Under the pieces are notes generated by a model that saw nothing but the letters and a program-made list of their open reading frames with translations, made no database searches and was not told the origin of the DNA. From Branchipolynoe longqiensis (taxonomy: Eukaryota; Annelida; Polychaeta; Phyllodocida; Polynoidae), in the NCBI GenBank assembly GCA_030323885.1, contig CM059200.1:1293436-1357435 (forward strand): a stretch of DNA of 64,000 bases. Direction: 5' to 3'. Below are positions 53,940 through 64,000 of the stretch, one piece after another. Within the stretch, counting starts at the first letter, position 1, and every line of letters starts with the position of its first letter. A program made the position numbers and the translations under genes.

Positions 53940-55425
53940 GAGAGGTATGTACAAGTAGGGGTGGTGAGAGCTGCAGTGTGGGAGAGGGTTACGGTGGAGG
54001 GTGGAGGGGGAGCGAGGGAGGCCGGGACAGGGGGAGGGAAGGAGGGAGATAGGAGGGGACAGGGGGAGGGAGGAGGGGACAGGGGGGAGGAGGGGACAGG
54101 GGGAGGGAGGAGGGGACAGGGGGGGGGGAGGATGGGACAGGGGCAGGGAGGAGGGGACAGGGGGGAGGATGGGACAGAGGGAGGGAGGAGGGGACAGGGG
54201 GGGAGGAGGGGACAGGGGGAGGAAGGAGGGGACAAGGGGAGGGAGGGAGGGAGGAGGGGACAGAGGGAGGGAGGGAGAGGGGAAGGAGCGGGAGAGGGGA
54301 GCTGGGAGAGCGGAGGGAGGGGAACGAGGGAAGGAGCAGGGAGGGACAGAGGGGCTGGCGGGGAGGAGGAAGGAGAGGGCAGAGAGAGGGAGGGGGAGGG
54401 AGGGGGAGTGGAGGGAGGGGGAGGGAGGGGGAGGGAGGGAGGGGAGACCGGGAGGTGAGGGAATGGAGCGGGATGGGAATGGAGGGTAGGGAGTGCGAGA
54501 GGGAAGGAGGGAGAAGAATGGTGGGACGGAGAGTGGAGTGAGGGGGAGGGAGGGAGGGGGGTCGACATATAGGGGAGGGAAGGGAGAAGGATGGGAATGG
54601 AGGGTAGGGAGTGGGAGAGGGAAGGAGGGAGAAGAATGGTGGGACGGAGAGTGGAGTGAGGGGGGTGGGGGAGGGAGGAGGGAGGATGGAGAGGGAGGGG
54701 GAGGAGGAAGGATTCGAGAAGGAGGGGCTAGGGAGAGGAATGAGGAGGGGAAGGAGGGGAGAGGGCGGGGGAGGGATGGGAGAGGGGAAGAAGGGATAAG
54801 GGAAGGTTTGAGGGAGGGAGGGAGGAGAGTGGGAGTGGAGCGAGGGGAGGGGGATGGGAGGAAGGGGATGGAGGGGACGGGAGGGGGGAGGGGTGGGGGA
54901 GGGAGGGGAAGGAGGGGAGAGGGCCGGGGGAGAGGGATGGGGAGAGAGGGGAGTAAGGGATAAGGGAAGGTTTGAGGGAGGGAGGGAGGGAGGAGAGTGG
55001 GAGTGGATCGAGGGGAGGGGGATGGGAGGAAGGGGATGGAGGGGACGGGAGGGGAGGGAGGGGGTGCGGGAGGGAGGGGAAGGAGGGGAGAGGGGGAGAG
55101 GGGATGTATGGGAGGGAGGGAGGAGAGGGTGAGGGGAAGAGGAGGGAACTGAGGGAGGGAATGCAGGGATGGAGGGGTAGAGGGGGAGGGAGGATAGAGT
55201 TGATGGAGGGGGAGGGAGGGAAGGGAGGGAGGGGAAGGAGGGATAGGGTGGAGGTGTAGGGATGGTGCTATGTAGCTGAGAATGTACGTAGATGGGTGTC
55301 GGGGCGGGGTCGGGGGGGGGACATCGAGGTGACGCCATGATGGGCTATTAGGGGGGATGGGCTGGTGTTCAGAGGGGGGGGGGGGGTGAGGGGCGAATGA
55401 GGAGGAGGTAAGAGAGTTTAGATAG
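53940..55425. repeat. polypurine (GGGAGGAGGGGA) satellite
   Basis: About 1.5 kb with almost only A and G on the plus strand. Short GGAGGGAGGAGGGGACAGG units occupy the left part. Longer blocks of roughly 120-220 bp repeat to the right (for example GGAGAAGAATGGTGGGACGG at about 54510 and 54630). The long Pro/Ser-rich minus-strand frames follow from the composition. Confidence 0.95.
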
Positions 55426-55599
55426 TACATCACCTTCCTCTGTAACCGCCCCTAACTGCACCTAATGCTATCGTGCTGGGGGCCTTTATGGTTATAGCTT
55501 CAGTCAGCGAAAAACACAAACAAACACAGACACAACCCTTTTTTGTTGTAAACGCCAATAAAGGTCAACAAATCAAGTAACTTTCATAAACAGGCGCCT

Positions 55600-55662
55600 A
55601 GAACCTTTAGAACTTTAGAACTTTAGAACTTTAGAACTTTAGAACTTTAGAACCTTGGTTCA
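55600..55662. repeat. (AGAACTTT)n octanucleotide repeat
   Basis: About six units of AGAACTTT. Confidence 0.9.
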
Positions 55663-55864
55663 TTTTGAAATAAAGCAACAGCTTCCCGATTGAGCTCTAG
55701 GTGGCTTTTAAATCAACAAAACGGTGGCAAATATATATATACTTTATAAATACAGCCACAGATAAATATAGTTAATTAAATTGTCGTCTACACAGAAAAG
55801 GAATATTGGTCAACTTATAGAACGACTTACTTGTTGTGTAATGAAATTGAACTTCTTTGTAGTT

Positions 55865-56060
55865 AACTATGAACTGGTTAGCTCAGTGTCCAGATAATAT
55901 GACTGACTGGGATATCGGGTCATAGTGCTGGCAATACTGATTTCCCAGTGGGGAAGCACTATAAAGTCGCCATGAGTGCGCACTTTCACAAGTCGGTACC
56001 CGTCCTGATATGACCTTATATGTTACTAGGACGTAACACAACAACACACAAACAAACAGG
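55865..56060 (+). mobile_element. 5'-truncated SINE
   Basis: TGAACTGGTTAGCTCAGTGT, then TATCGGGTCATAGTGCTGGC, then TCCTGATATGACCTTATATG and a tail CTAGGACGTAAC with AACAACAC. The tRNA head is missing, as in 5' truncation. Confidence 0.85.
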
Positions 56061-56299
56061 TAACTATGATGTGATTAGAACAAGAAAGGAAAAGATTTCC
56101 CGTGGGGTGGAGTGTCTAATGTCGGTGTGGAAACCACTTCCGGTTGAAACTTACTTCCGGTGATGCAATATTTGTTGAGCTAATTCAAATCTGCTAAATC
56201 TCGCTGTTCACGCCGGTTATGCGCTGTAGAGTTTAGAGTCCGAAAATACTGTTAAATTAAATCGAAAAGGGGCAAAATGTATAGCCGTGCAGGCTATAT

Positions 56300-57057
56300 T
56301 TAAAGTTGCATGGTCCGATGAAACGTATTGTTTTTCAAAACCAAAACACTTATCTAAATTTGATTCTATATATCAAACTTACATATGAGTGCATTAGCTA
56401 AGGATTGGGGAGAACCTATGAAGAATAATCAGTCAATCTTGTCGCCTAATTAGCCATACCCTCATTCCAAGTATCATATATGTAACGCGGTCATCGCGTG
56501 ACCCCTTTCAATGTTTATAAACATCGTGTATGCATGCCAAGCTTGGCTGCAGAATGAAGGCACACTGTTCTTTGAGTTTGCTGGTATGCGCAGTGCAAAA
56601 CATTTATTTTATTCGAAATTAATAGAAATGCAGAACCCTACCCTTATGAATTTAATATAATGTATTCATTGAATATGTTTTGTATATGTGTTCCAAGAGG
56701 TTTGTGTCTAGGTGGTGTTGTTTTAAAGATATTTAACTTTTTCTGTATGAAGATTGCTCATATCCATTGAGTTTGCAGTATGACAGTGTGTGGTCCTGCA
56801 GCCAAAATGCATGCGCACTGACCTGATACCTATGGTGACATCATATGAAATAGTTCTATACGCGTCATAGCTCGAGGACTTTTGGAAAGCTTGTTGAAAG
56901 TATTTAGGGTTCTTTCAGCTCAAATTGCTTCAAAACTAGCCATTTTTCATCAAAATTACTCCGGAATAATGATTACTAGGTTATAATGATCAATTTGATA
57001 TATTTTTCTATAAAATAAAATAAAAATTCAAAAGCCATCGGACCATGAAACTTTAAG
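56300..57057. mobile_element. MITE with TTAAAGTTGCATGGTCCGATG termini
   Basis: The left end TTAAAGTTGCATGGTCCGAT and the reverse-complemented right end TTAAAGTTTCATGGTCCGAT are terminal inverted repeats. The interior is AT-rich without a transposase. Relatives lie at 28636-28800 and 58942-59284. Confidence 0.75.
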
Positions 57058-57109
57058 TCATTTACAAAATAAAAGACAACTGTCCAAAGATGACCAATCG
57101 TATTGATAA

Positions 57110-57568
57110 AGGGGCTGTCACATTAGGGTTGTTTGTGGGAGCGTATGGCGGCGTAAGCGCATTACGTCATATACGTCGGCATACGCCGTATACGCTACTC
57201 ATACGCTACGCATACGCTACTCATACGCTACTCATACGCCACCAGATGCCGCCAGATGCCGGCGTATGTGAAGCGTATGAGGCATACGCCGCCATACGCT
57301 TTCATAAATCTGTCCGTCCAAATTTTTGTGTGCATGCTAAAAAAAACTCGACCTATGAGGGCGTATGGCCCATACTGTCAAAAAATGTCACAGCACGCTC
57401 CCATACGCTCCCATACGCTCCTCATATGCTCCTCGTACGCTCCTCGTAGGTTCCACATACGCTCAAAACCACCCGAAAGGTCACCAAATGTCATCATAGG
57501 CCGGCACGCGCAGGACCTACGTAGGTTTTCAATACGCTCCCGCCATACGCCGTAATGTGACAGGGCCT
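57110..57568. mobile_element. Harbinger-like palindromic MITE, GTATGCG-word family
   Basis: 459 bp, inverted relative to 21175-21615 and similar along its length (for example GGACCTACGTAGGTTTTCAA, CATGCTAAAAAAAACTCGAC). TAA is duplicated at 57107-57109 and 57569-57571. Confidence 0.85.
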
Positions 57569-57582
57569 TAAGAAACAGAGAA

Positions 57583-57910
57583 CCGGGCGTGGTGGCAGAA
57601 TCAGTAAGAGCCCAGGTTTCCCGTGTGGAAGGTCGGGAGTTTGACTCCCGGCCGAGTCAAACCTATGACTTACAAAATTGATAATTGTCACTACCTAGCC
57701 TGGCATTCAGCATTAATAGGATAGAGCAAGGATCGGTTAGCTCAGGATCATGAAAATATGTCTGAATGGGACATTATGTTATGTTGCTGGTGGCCTGGTC
57801 TCACAGTGGGGCAGCACTATACAGTCCCCACCAGTGTGCACTGTCACAAGTAGGTATCTGTCCTGATGTGACCTTAGATATTGCCAGGGCGGAAAACGTC
57901 AACAAAAATT
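57583..57910 (+). mobile_element. tRNA-derived SINE, head subfamily A
   Basis: Full-length copy in the sense direction. The head ACCGGGCGTGGTGGCAGAAT carries box A, GGGAGTTTGACTCCCGGCC carries box B with one change, and the tail ends near CCAGGGCGGAAAACGTCAAC. Confidence 0.9.
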
Positions 57911-58017
57911 GGAAAAGGTCTCGGCACTCATCGTTATGGTAACATTGGGACTATTTTCAGAACGAAAGTAGTATAGGCAAGGTGCCGATTGCATCAGGTT
58001 GAAAAATGTATTAAATT

Positions 58018-58314
58018 CTTTGTTTGTCGGGGTTTTCATCCTAGCCACATCCATGGTTCTATCAGGACGGGTACCGAATTGGGACAGTTCACGCTCATGG
58101 CAACTTTATAGGGCTGCCCCACTGGGATACCTTGTCACCAGCACCTTAACCCAATATCCCACTCAGTCACATTATCCTCACACTGAGTTAACCAGTCATT
58201 GCCCTACCCTAGTAATGCCGAGCGCTAACAAATATCAGTTGTATAAGCCAATAGTTTGACTTGGCTGGGATTTAAACTCCTGACCTTCCGATTCGGCCAC
58301 CACGTCTGGTTGTA
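58018..58314 (-). mobile_element. tRNA-derived SINE, head subfamily A
   Basis: GTTTGTCGGGGTTTTCATCC to CGATTCGGCCACCACGTCTG. Short deletions sit in the body (GCCGAGCGCTAACAAAT) and head. Confidence 0.85.
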
Positions 58315-58941
58315 TTAAATTGCGAAAGGCAAAACAAGCGTATAGAATTAAGTAAATCTTCTACAAGAAAAGACATCCGGGCAAGGTTTGGCCAATTTTA
58401 TTCACTGAGGGCAAATACTGGCAGCACGTGAAAGGCAATGCTTTGGAAGAAAGCGAAGTCAAATGAGGATGGTTATTACTTTCACCGCTTAATCTCCATT
58501 CTGCCTAGATAAAAGATTCACCCGGCACTTGTAGTACATGGGTGAACGACAACATACTGTAAATACGCGCGAAAATAGCTTTAGTATGGAACAGCAAGTA
58601 GAATGCCTGCCTCCAGTGTCAAATGGTTACTTATATCGGCACAGACTTGGTGAAATGGGAGAGAATGCAAAAAGACAAGATGGCGGCCAAAGAACGCTGT
58701 CGATTTCACTTTTAAATCTTATTAAACTAGATATTATATTATATTTTTCAACTCAAAGGTAGCGGGCTATCAATAAGAATAATTGTTGCTTCTTAGATTG
58801 TGAAATTAGGCTCTCAATTTGTTAACCCGCTTTTTTGACCATTTATATATTGGGTTGGTATTCACCCATGTACTGCGAGTACCGGGTGAAGCCTTTATCT
58901 ACATTCTGCCAGTCTATGCACTCAACCCTTCACAGAAGGTT
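58315..58941. other. unassigned sequence
   Basis: A 74-codon plus frame at 58538-58762 lacks recognisable features. CACCCGGCACTTGTAGTACATGG (58520) and its inverted relative CCATGTACTGCGAGTACCGGGTG (58866) form an inverted repeat, so 58518-58888 may be a small TIR element. Confidence 0.4.
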
Positions 58942-59284
58942 GCTTAAAGGTACATATTCCGATGGCATTTAATTTCTGTCATTTTTCTGAGATAAATATT
59001 GTTATAATCTACCTTATTTTATTTTGAAGTAAATTTTCTTTTAAATGGCTACCTTTTGAGATATTTGAAGTGCAAATATGCTGAATTAATGTTGGCAAGC
59101 ATCCCAAAACTCTGACTCCATTGGCTTATGCAGTAACAGGTTCTGTTAGATTGACTCAGTATACCCTTCTATGTGGCAACACATGCCTATAAGTGCTCCT
59201 GTATCTAAGATAGATATGTAGAATCAAATATATCTGAGTGCTTAGTTTTGAAAATGTGATCCTTCATCAAACTATGCAACTTTA
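58942..59284. mobile_element. MITE related to 56300-57057
   Basis: Left end TTAAAGGTACATATTCCGAT, reverse-complemented right end TTAAAGTTGCATAGTTTGAT. Confidence 0.65.
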
Positions 59285-59420
59285 ATGGGATGGCTGAATG
59301 AGTTAGAGCATCCGTCTCCTGTGATGCTAGATCGTGGGATCGTGGGTTTGTGAGCGCTGGTCGAGTCAAACCATTGACTTAACAATGTATACTTGTCGCT
59401 TCCTAGCCAGGTGCTGTACA
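59285..59420 (+). mobile_element. SINE head fragment, subfamily B
   Basis: GGGATGGCTGAATGAGTTAG and GATCGTGGGTTTGTGAG give boxes A and B of the second head type. The body is truncated after CTTCCTAGCCAGGTGCTGTA. Confidence 0.75.
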
Positions 59421-59713
59421 TTATACAGCAGGAGCCACTCCCTTAATTCCACAGGATCGGTGCTGTAACTAATACAGCAATGATCAAACTTAGATTATTG
59501 AGACTGTCAATTCTAATAGTAAGATGGCCGGAAGACCAGTGCCCTGGCGCTGACAAATGTCGTGTTCAGATGAATAAATACTTTACCAAAAAAATCAATA
59601 AATAGTGTATGTACATAGAATTGTAATACAAACGGCGTTTGCTAGACGGCGTAACGCGAACCTCCCGTACAGAATGGCCTGTGACATTTACAAGCTGTAT
59701 AGCCGGTGTAGTA

Positions 59714-60375
59714 AGTTAAAAACACTACCGTACAAACACACTACGGTAGTGTTTTCAACCTGGTTGAAGGTAGATTCAAAATACTACTGTGGCCACGCTC
59801 AAAGCACTATCCTTAAGTTCAAAACACCACCTTTACTTTGAGTTCAAAGCACTACTCTAAAAAAATAATGCATGTTCATTTTCATTTGTAGTAGGATAAG
59901 GCAGTATGCAGTAGCGTGAGCAGTATGGAGTAAGCTGGGGCAATACGGGTTGTTATTGCTTGTTGTTTTACGTCCTAACAACAACTAAGTTCATATCAGG
60001 ATGGGTACTGACTTGTGACAGTGCGCACTCATGGCGATTTCATAGTGCTGCCCCACTTGGAAATCAGGCCACCAGCACCATGATCCGATATCCCACTCAG
60101 TCACAATATCCTGACACTGAGCTAACCAGTCCTTGCCATATCCTATTAATGCTGATCACCAGGCTAGGAAGTGACACTGGTATCAGTTTTAAAGTCAGAA
60201 TGCAGTAAACCCGGTCAGTGTGCAGTAGGTTACATGTTGTGGCACTAGAGCCCACACTGCTGTGTCATGATAGTGTGTTGAACTTGGGTAGTGTTTTGAA
60301 CGTAAGTAGGGGTAGTGTTTTGAACTGAACAGTAGTGTTTTGAACTTAATTTTAAAACACTACCGTAGTGAGCAA
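59714..60375. repeat. array of TTCAAAACACTAC words with SINE inside
   Basis: AAAACACTACCGTA and its reverse complement TACGGTAGTGTTTT form a perfect hairpin at 59718-59753. TTCAAAACACTAC-type words recur near 59775, 59815 and 59840. In reverse they recur near 60280, 60305, 60325 and 60343. The two blocks face each other around the SINE at 59948-60210, like arms of a foldback element. Confidence 0.6.
59948..60210 (-). mobile_element. SINE lacking most of its head
   Basis: TTGCTTGTTGTTTTACGTCC through GAAGTGACACTGGTATCAGT. The tRNA part is absent. Confidence 0.85.
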
Positions 60376-60389
60376 GAGAGTTGTGGCAA

Positions 60390-62058
60390 GATGGAGCTAA
60401 CACTTCCAGAAGCTACTCAACGTCCCTGGCGACATAGATCACAAAGCTCTGAACAACATCCAGCAGCGCATTACCAAAACATGCCTCGATGAGATTCCAA
60501 CCATGGATGAGATGGCTAGAGCAATCGCCAGCCTGAAAGATGGCAAAGCACCTGGGGGTGATGGAATTCCTGCCGAGGTATGGAAGCATGGAGGAGACAA
60601 TCTGCTCAACAGACTGCACCAACTAATCACCAATGCCTGGGAGGAGGGTTCTGTACCCCAAGCATGGAAGGATGCCAGCATTGTAACCATCTACAAGAAA
60701 GGTGATCGAACAGACTGTGGGAACTATAGAGGAATCTCTCTTCTTTCCATAGCAGGGAAGATCTTCGCCAGGATCCTACTCAACAGACTATCTATTCACA
60801 TAACACCTGGTGTAGTTCCGTAGTCACAGTGTGGCTTCAGAGGTAACCGGAGCACTGTGGATATGATATTTTGTCTCCGACAGCTACAAGAAAAGTGCAT
60901 CGAGCAGGACCGACCACTGTACATGGTATTTGTCAATTTCACTAAGGCATTTAATACAGTCGGGAGGACCGGGCTATGGCAGCTACTGAGGAAGTACGGA
61001 TGCCCAGAGAAGTTCACAACTATGATCGAGGCTCTACATACAGGAATGATGGCGAACGTTAGTGCTGGAGGGGAAGTCTCGGAATCGTTCGGGGTTTCCA
61101 ATGGGGTCAATCAAGGTTGTGTACTGGCCCCCATGCTCTTCTCCATCTTCCTATCAGCAATGCTAGACGAGGCTTTCCGAGACATGGGGGATGGCATCTA
61201 TATACAGTCCAGACAGAGCGCTGACCTATTCAATGTAGCACACTTCAGAGCGAAGACCAAGACTACTCAGATACTGGTGAGAGAGCTACTATTCGCAGAT
61301 GACAGTGCACTGGTTGCCCACTCTGCTGAAGAGACCCAGAAAATAGTGGACGCTTTCTCCGATGCATCAACAAAGTTTGGCCTGAAAATTAACATCAAGA
61401 AGACGGAGGTGCTGTACCAACCCAACTCTACAAGAACCCGAGAGGAGGAGATCATGGTTGACTGAAACAAGCTGAACTCTGTTCCGGAATTCACCTATCT
61501 CGGAAGCACTATATCAAGTGATGGACGCATTGATGCTGAGATACAGAGGAGGATGGCCAAGGCTAGCGCATCTTTCGGCCGACTACGCCAGAGACTCTGG
61601 AACAACCACCATGTGTCCATTCGGGTCAAATGTAAGATCTACCGTGCAATCGTGCTATCCACCCTACTATATGGAGCCGAGGCCTGGACAGTGTACAGAC
61701 AGCAGGTAAAAAAGCTGCATGCCTTCATGACGCGACATCTGCGTTCAATCATGAGGCTAACCTGGAAGGACAAAGTGACGAATAAGGAAATACTCGAACG
61801 GATGGGGCTGCCCTCTATGGAAGATCTTCTGATCAAAAGAATCTCCGGTGGACTGGACACCGCATGAGGATGCCATCAGACAGGCTACCAAAGCAGATCC
61901 TCTATTCTCAACTGTCTTCTGGCTACAGAAAGAGAGGGCGCCCCCGTCTCCAGTTCAAAGATACCATCAAGAGAAACCTGAAGCTGAGAGACATTAAGAC
62001 CGACTCATGGACGGAACTCTCACAGCAGAGAGCTAAATGGAGAGCGGCAGTCAAGTAA
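60390..62058 (+). pseudogene. RTE reverse transcriptase, disrupted
   Basis: Order: HFQKLLNVPGDIDHKALNNI, LKDGKAPGGDGIPAEVW, NYRGISLLSIAGKIFARILL, FVNFTKAFNTV (motif A; catalytic Asp position reads Asn), NGVNQGCVLAPMLF (motif B), LLFADDSALVAHS (motif C, FADD at 61292-61303), FTYLGSTISSDG, and the RTE tail domain. Lesions: in-frame TAG at 60821-60823, TGA at 61463-61465, and a 1-base deletion at about 61833 (ATCAAAAGAA against ATCAAAAAGAA in the 24.7-kb copy) shifting the last 70 codons. Endonuclease missing. Confidence 0.85.
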
Positions 62059-62106
62059 TGAAAGCAGTCTTTGTCGCATCGCGACTGACAGCATGATGAT
62101 GATGAT
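60390..62106 (+). mobile_element. RTE-type LINE, 5'-truncated
   Basis: Starts inside the ORF just before reverse transcriptase and runs to the 3' end GACAGCATGATGATGATGAT, with an ATG-type microsatellite tail. Same family as 24214-25035. Confidence 0.85.
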
Positions 62107-62264
62107 GAGTGTTCTGAATGCCCTACACCGGGAATCTAGGTATAACCTTTAAATATTCATATAGACTTGTGTCATTATATAAACATTAGGGTTATGATAA
62201 TGTGCTATAACTAGAGCAAAGCTAAATATAAATAGCAAATACTGTCGCATGCATCCTCCCATTG

Positions 62265-62325
62265 TTTGTTTTGTTTGTTGTGTTACGTTCTAGCAACATC
62301 TAAGGTCATATCATGACTGGTTCCC
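62265..62325 (-). mobile_element. SINE tail fragment
   Basis: TTTGTTGTGTTACGTTCTAG then CAACATCTAAGGTCATATCA. The body is absent. Confidence 0.7.
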
Positions 62326-62605
62326 ACACTGCGTTTACCTATAGGGATTGCATCTCAATAACATGTTTAAAGGAGTTATCCCAATTCTAATGCTAAGCAT
62401 CTTTCCAATGCTAGGACCTGAGATAAATTATGAAGGTTAGCAATGAAGCAGAATTGTACAGACTATTAGGGCTCACTGACCCACTAATAATTTGCTAGGC
62501 TCTAGACTGAGATCAGGATGGCTAGATCGCTTTGTATTCTCAGTCACTCATCAAAGTACTGAGGAGCTTCAACTATTAGTTATCCACTACTGATTTGGTA
62601 GAGTA
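62326..62605. other. unassigned sequence
   Basis: No recognised feature. Confidence 0.3.
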
Positions 62606-62608
62606 TGA

Positions 62609-63136
62609 AGCCCTGGTCACATACACGTTAGTGAACGTAGTTGAACGTAGTTGAACGTAAGATAGATTAACATGAGTCAAAAAGTTCCTTTAAACTACAG
62701 TGAAAAACGCTAGGGCAGAGCAGGTTTTGGGATGGATAAATACGTTATGACACGGATGCCGGTACGTTCAAATAGGTTCAACTACGTTCACCTACGTTCA
62801 AGTATATTCAATGTATCTTAGCCTCCACTACGGTCAACTACGTTCAACTACGTCCAAGTATGCTAAAGTATGCTAGAGTATGCTAGAGTACGCTAGAGAA
62901 CATTAAGAGTACTGAGACTTTGCCGCAGTACATTAGCCTGTAACATAGCGCTCTTTTGAACATGTCCAAAGAGTAAATCGGAACTCATAGTGCACCCACA
63001 TTTTTACCAAGCTAGCATGATGGAGAAGTACGGATGCTGGTATGTTCAACTACATTCAACTATGTTCAACTATTTTCAACTAAGTTAGCCTCCACTAAGT
63101 TCAACTACGTCCAGTAACGTGTACGTGACTGGGCCT
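62609..63136. mobile_element. palindromic MITE, GTTGAACGTA-word family
   Basis: Left end AGCCCTGGTCACATACACGT, reverse-complemented right end AGGCCCAGTCACGTACACGT. The arms repeat GTTGAACGTA, GTTCAACTAC and TATGCTAGAG words. Related to 50588-50880. It abuts the next MITE directly. Confidence 0.7.
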
Positions 63137-63138
63137 AA

Positions 63139-63913
63139 GGCCCTGTCAGACTACGACATTTCTCACCGGTGTGCTGGCAATGCACAAGATATTTGCAACC
63201 CGTCGACACACCTGCAACTCTTCGGCGTTTTGGCAGAAAGTTTGATGGGGCGCACCGTGTTAGTAGCATGCTATGAGCGCGCGGCTAATGGGGTTCAACG
63301 TGCGGCGGAACAAAGTGTCAACGACCCGCCAGCGGGTTCCCAGTGTGCCATCAGCGTGTTATCGGCTCGTTGTCAGCGCGCCAACGGCGTGGGGGTAGCG
63401 CGTCATTAAAGGTTTGCAGAACGCCAGGTAATGTTAGGCGCACGGAAGACGCGCCAGCAACACGTCAAGATGCGCCAGCAACATGTCCAATGCATCGAGA
63501 AATGCTGGAGCAACGCCAATAGCATGCCCACTACACGTCGATGGGAGGTCACCGACGGAATGATCGCAGTTTGGCGAAAAACATGCCAACGTTAATCGAT
63601 GTTGATCAACATCCTGCCAGCGTTCCGCCAACAGGTGTTGACGTTTTGCTAACGCGTCCCGTCGAATGTTTTGTGCAAGCATAAAATGATCTGCGTGAGC
63701 CGGCGGGCGCTGACGGGAGTCGACGTGTTGGATCACACATTGCTATCAGTCTACATGTACCGACGCGCCGGTAATGCGCTGGTAATGCGCCGGTAATGCG
63801 CCGGTAACGCACCGGTAATGCACCACTAACATACCGGACGTGTACCGACATTTCGACCAAAAAGGCAACACATCGACGCGCGTTGGTGGGAAACGTTGGA
63901 GCGTGACGGTCTT
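63139..63913. mobile_element. Harbinger-like palindromic MITE, GCCGGTAATGC-word family
   Basis: Left end GGCCCTGTCAGACTACGAC, reverse-complemented right end AAGACCGTCACGCTCCAAC. TAA lies on both sides (63136-63138 and 63914-63916). The arms carry ACGCGCCGGTAATGC and AACGCGCCAGCAAC words. The termini are more diverged than in the other families. Confidence 0.55.
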
Positions 63914-63949
63914 TAAGTCTGTAGCAGGATGTCTATGGTACCGAGGAGG

Positions 63950-64000
63950 TCACTTACAAATTTATACTTGTCGCTTCCTAGCCAGATGCTCGGCATAATT
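63950..64000 (+). mobile_element. SINE body, cut by the window end
   Basis: CACTTACAAATTTATACTTG then CGCTTCCTAGCCAGATGCTC. Continues beyond the window. Confidence 0.7.

Noticed and set aside
53856..55433. 525-codon Pro/Ser-rich minus-strand frame
   Set aside because: Polypurine tract with hardly any T on the plus strand, so stops cannot form; several frames are open at once.
57583..57660. Candidate tRNA gene on the plus strand
   Set aside because: Boxes A and B are present, but the sequence continues into the conserved SINE body, is repeated across the window and does not fold as an intact cloverleaf by eye.

Overview
The window reads as repeat-dominated intergenic DNA from an animal genome, most likely a marine invertebrate. 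I see no bacterial-style operon, no rRNA and no convincing intact host gene. The animal assignment rests on several non-LTR retrotransposon (LINE) lineages, an abundant tRNA-derived SINE, Harbinger-like and pogo-like miniature transposons, one LTR fragment, and two retroelements bounded by split direct repeats. The sequence alone does not fix the phylum.

Layout. 0.5-1.25 kb is a 20-bp satellite. 2.8-9.8 kb is SINE copies, palindromic MITEs and small satellites. 9.8-14.2 kb is a second 20-bp satellite, a 350-bp tandem duplication and an ACACC-rich array. 14.3-16.05 kb is a 5'-truncated LINE inserted in a SINE. 16.4-20.0 kb holds 80-, 28- and 114-bp satellites, the last interrupted by an element with terminal inverted repeats. 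20.96-27.13 kb is a decayed tyrosine-recombinase retroelement (Ngaro-like, A1-internal-B1-A2-B2) that has collected a MITE, a LINE endonuclease fragment, an LTR element 5' end and an RTE-type LINE copy. 28.8-34.0 kb is almost all satellite (5-, 43-, 24-, 5- and about 30-bp units). 34.2-42.9 kb holds a LINE-derived element, SINEs, a SINE-tail-derived tandem repeat, and MITEs. 43.13-46.05 kb is a young, very GC-rich element with the same A1-internal-B1-A2-B2 plan on the minus strand. It carries only a gag-like ORF and splits the 3' end of a LINE. 46.6-47.4 kb is a gag-like pseudogene. 47.4-49.6, 51.0-52.2 and 53.9-55.4 kb are GT-rich, 34-bp and polypurine arrays. 55.9-64.0 kb is SINEs, MITEs and a second, longer RTE copy.

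How the parts relate. The main story is nested insertion. The most interesting objects are the two split-direct-repeat retroelements, one of them apparently non-autonomous, and a group of TAA/TTA-flanked palindromic MITEs that share the terminal word GGCCCTGTCACA while each family's arms are built from its own short repeated word. Two CTCF-type motifs in convergent orientation (1.73 and 53.85 kb) are the best candidate host regulatory signals. Gene identities were read by eye from translations; no database search was possible.
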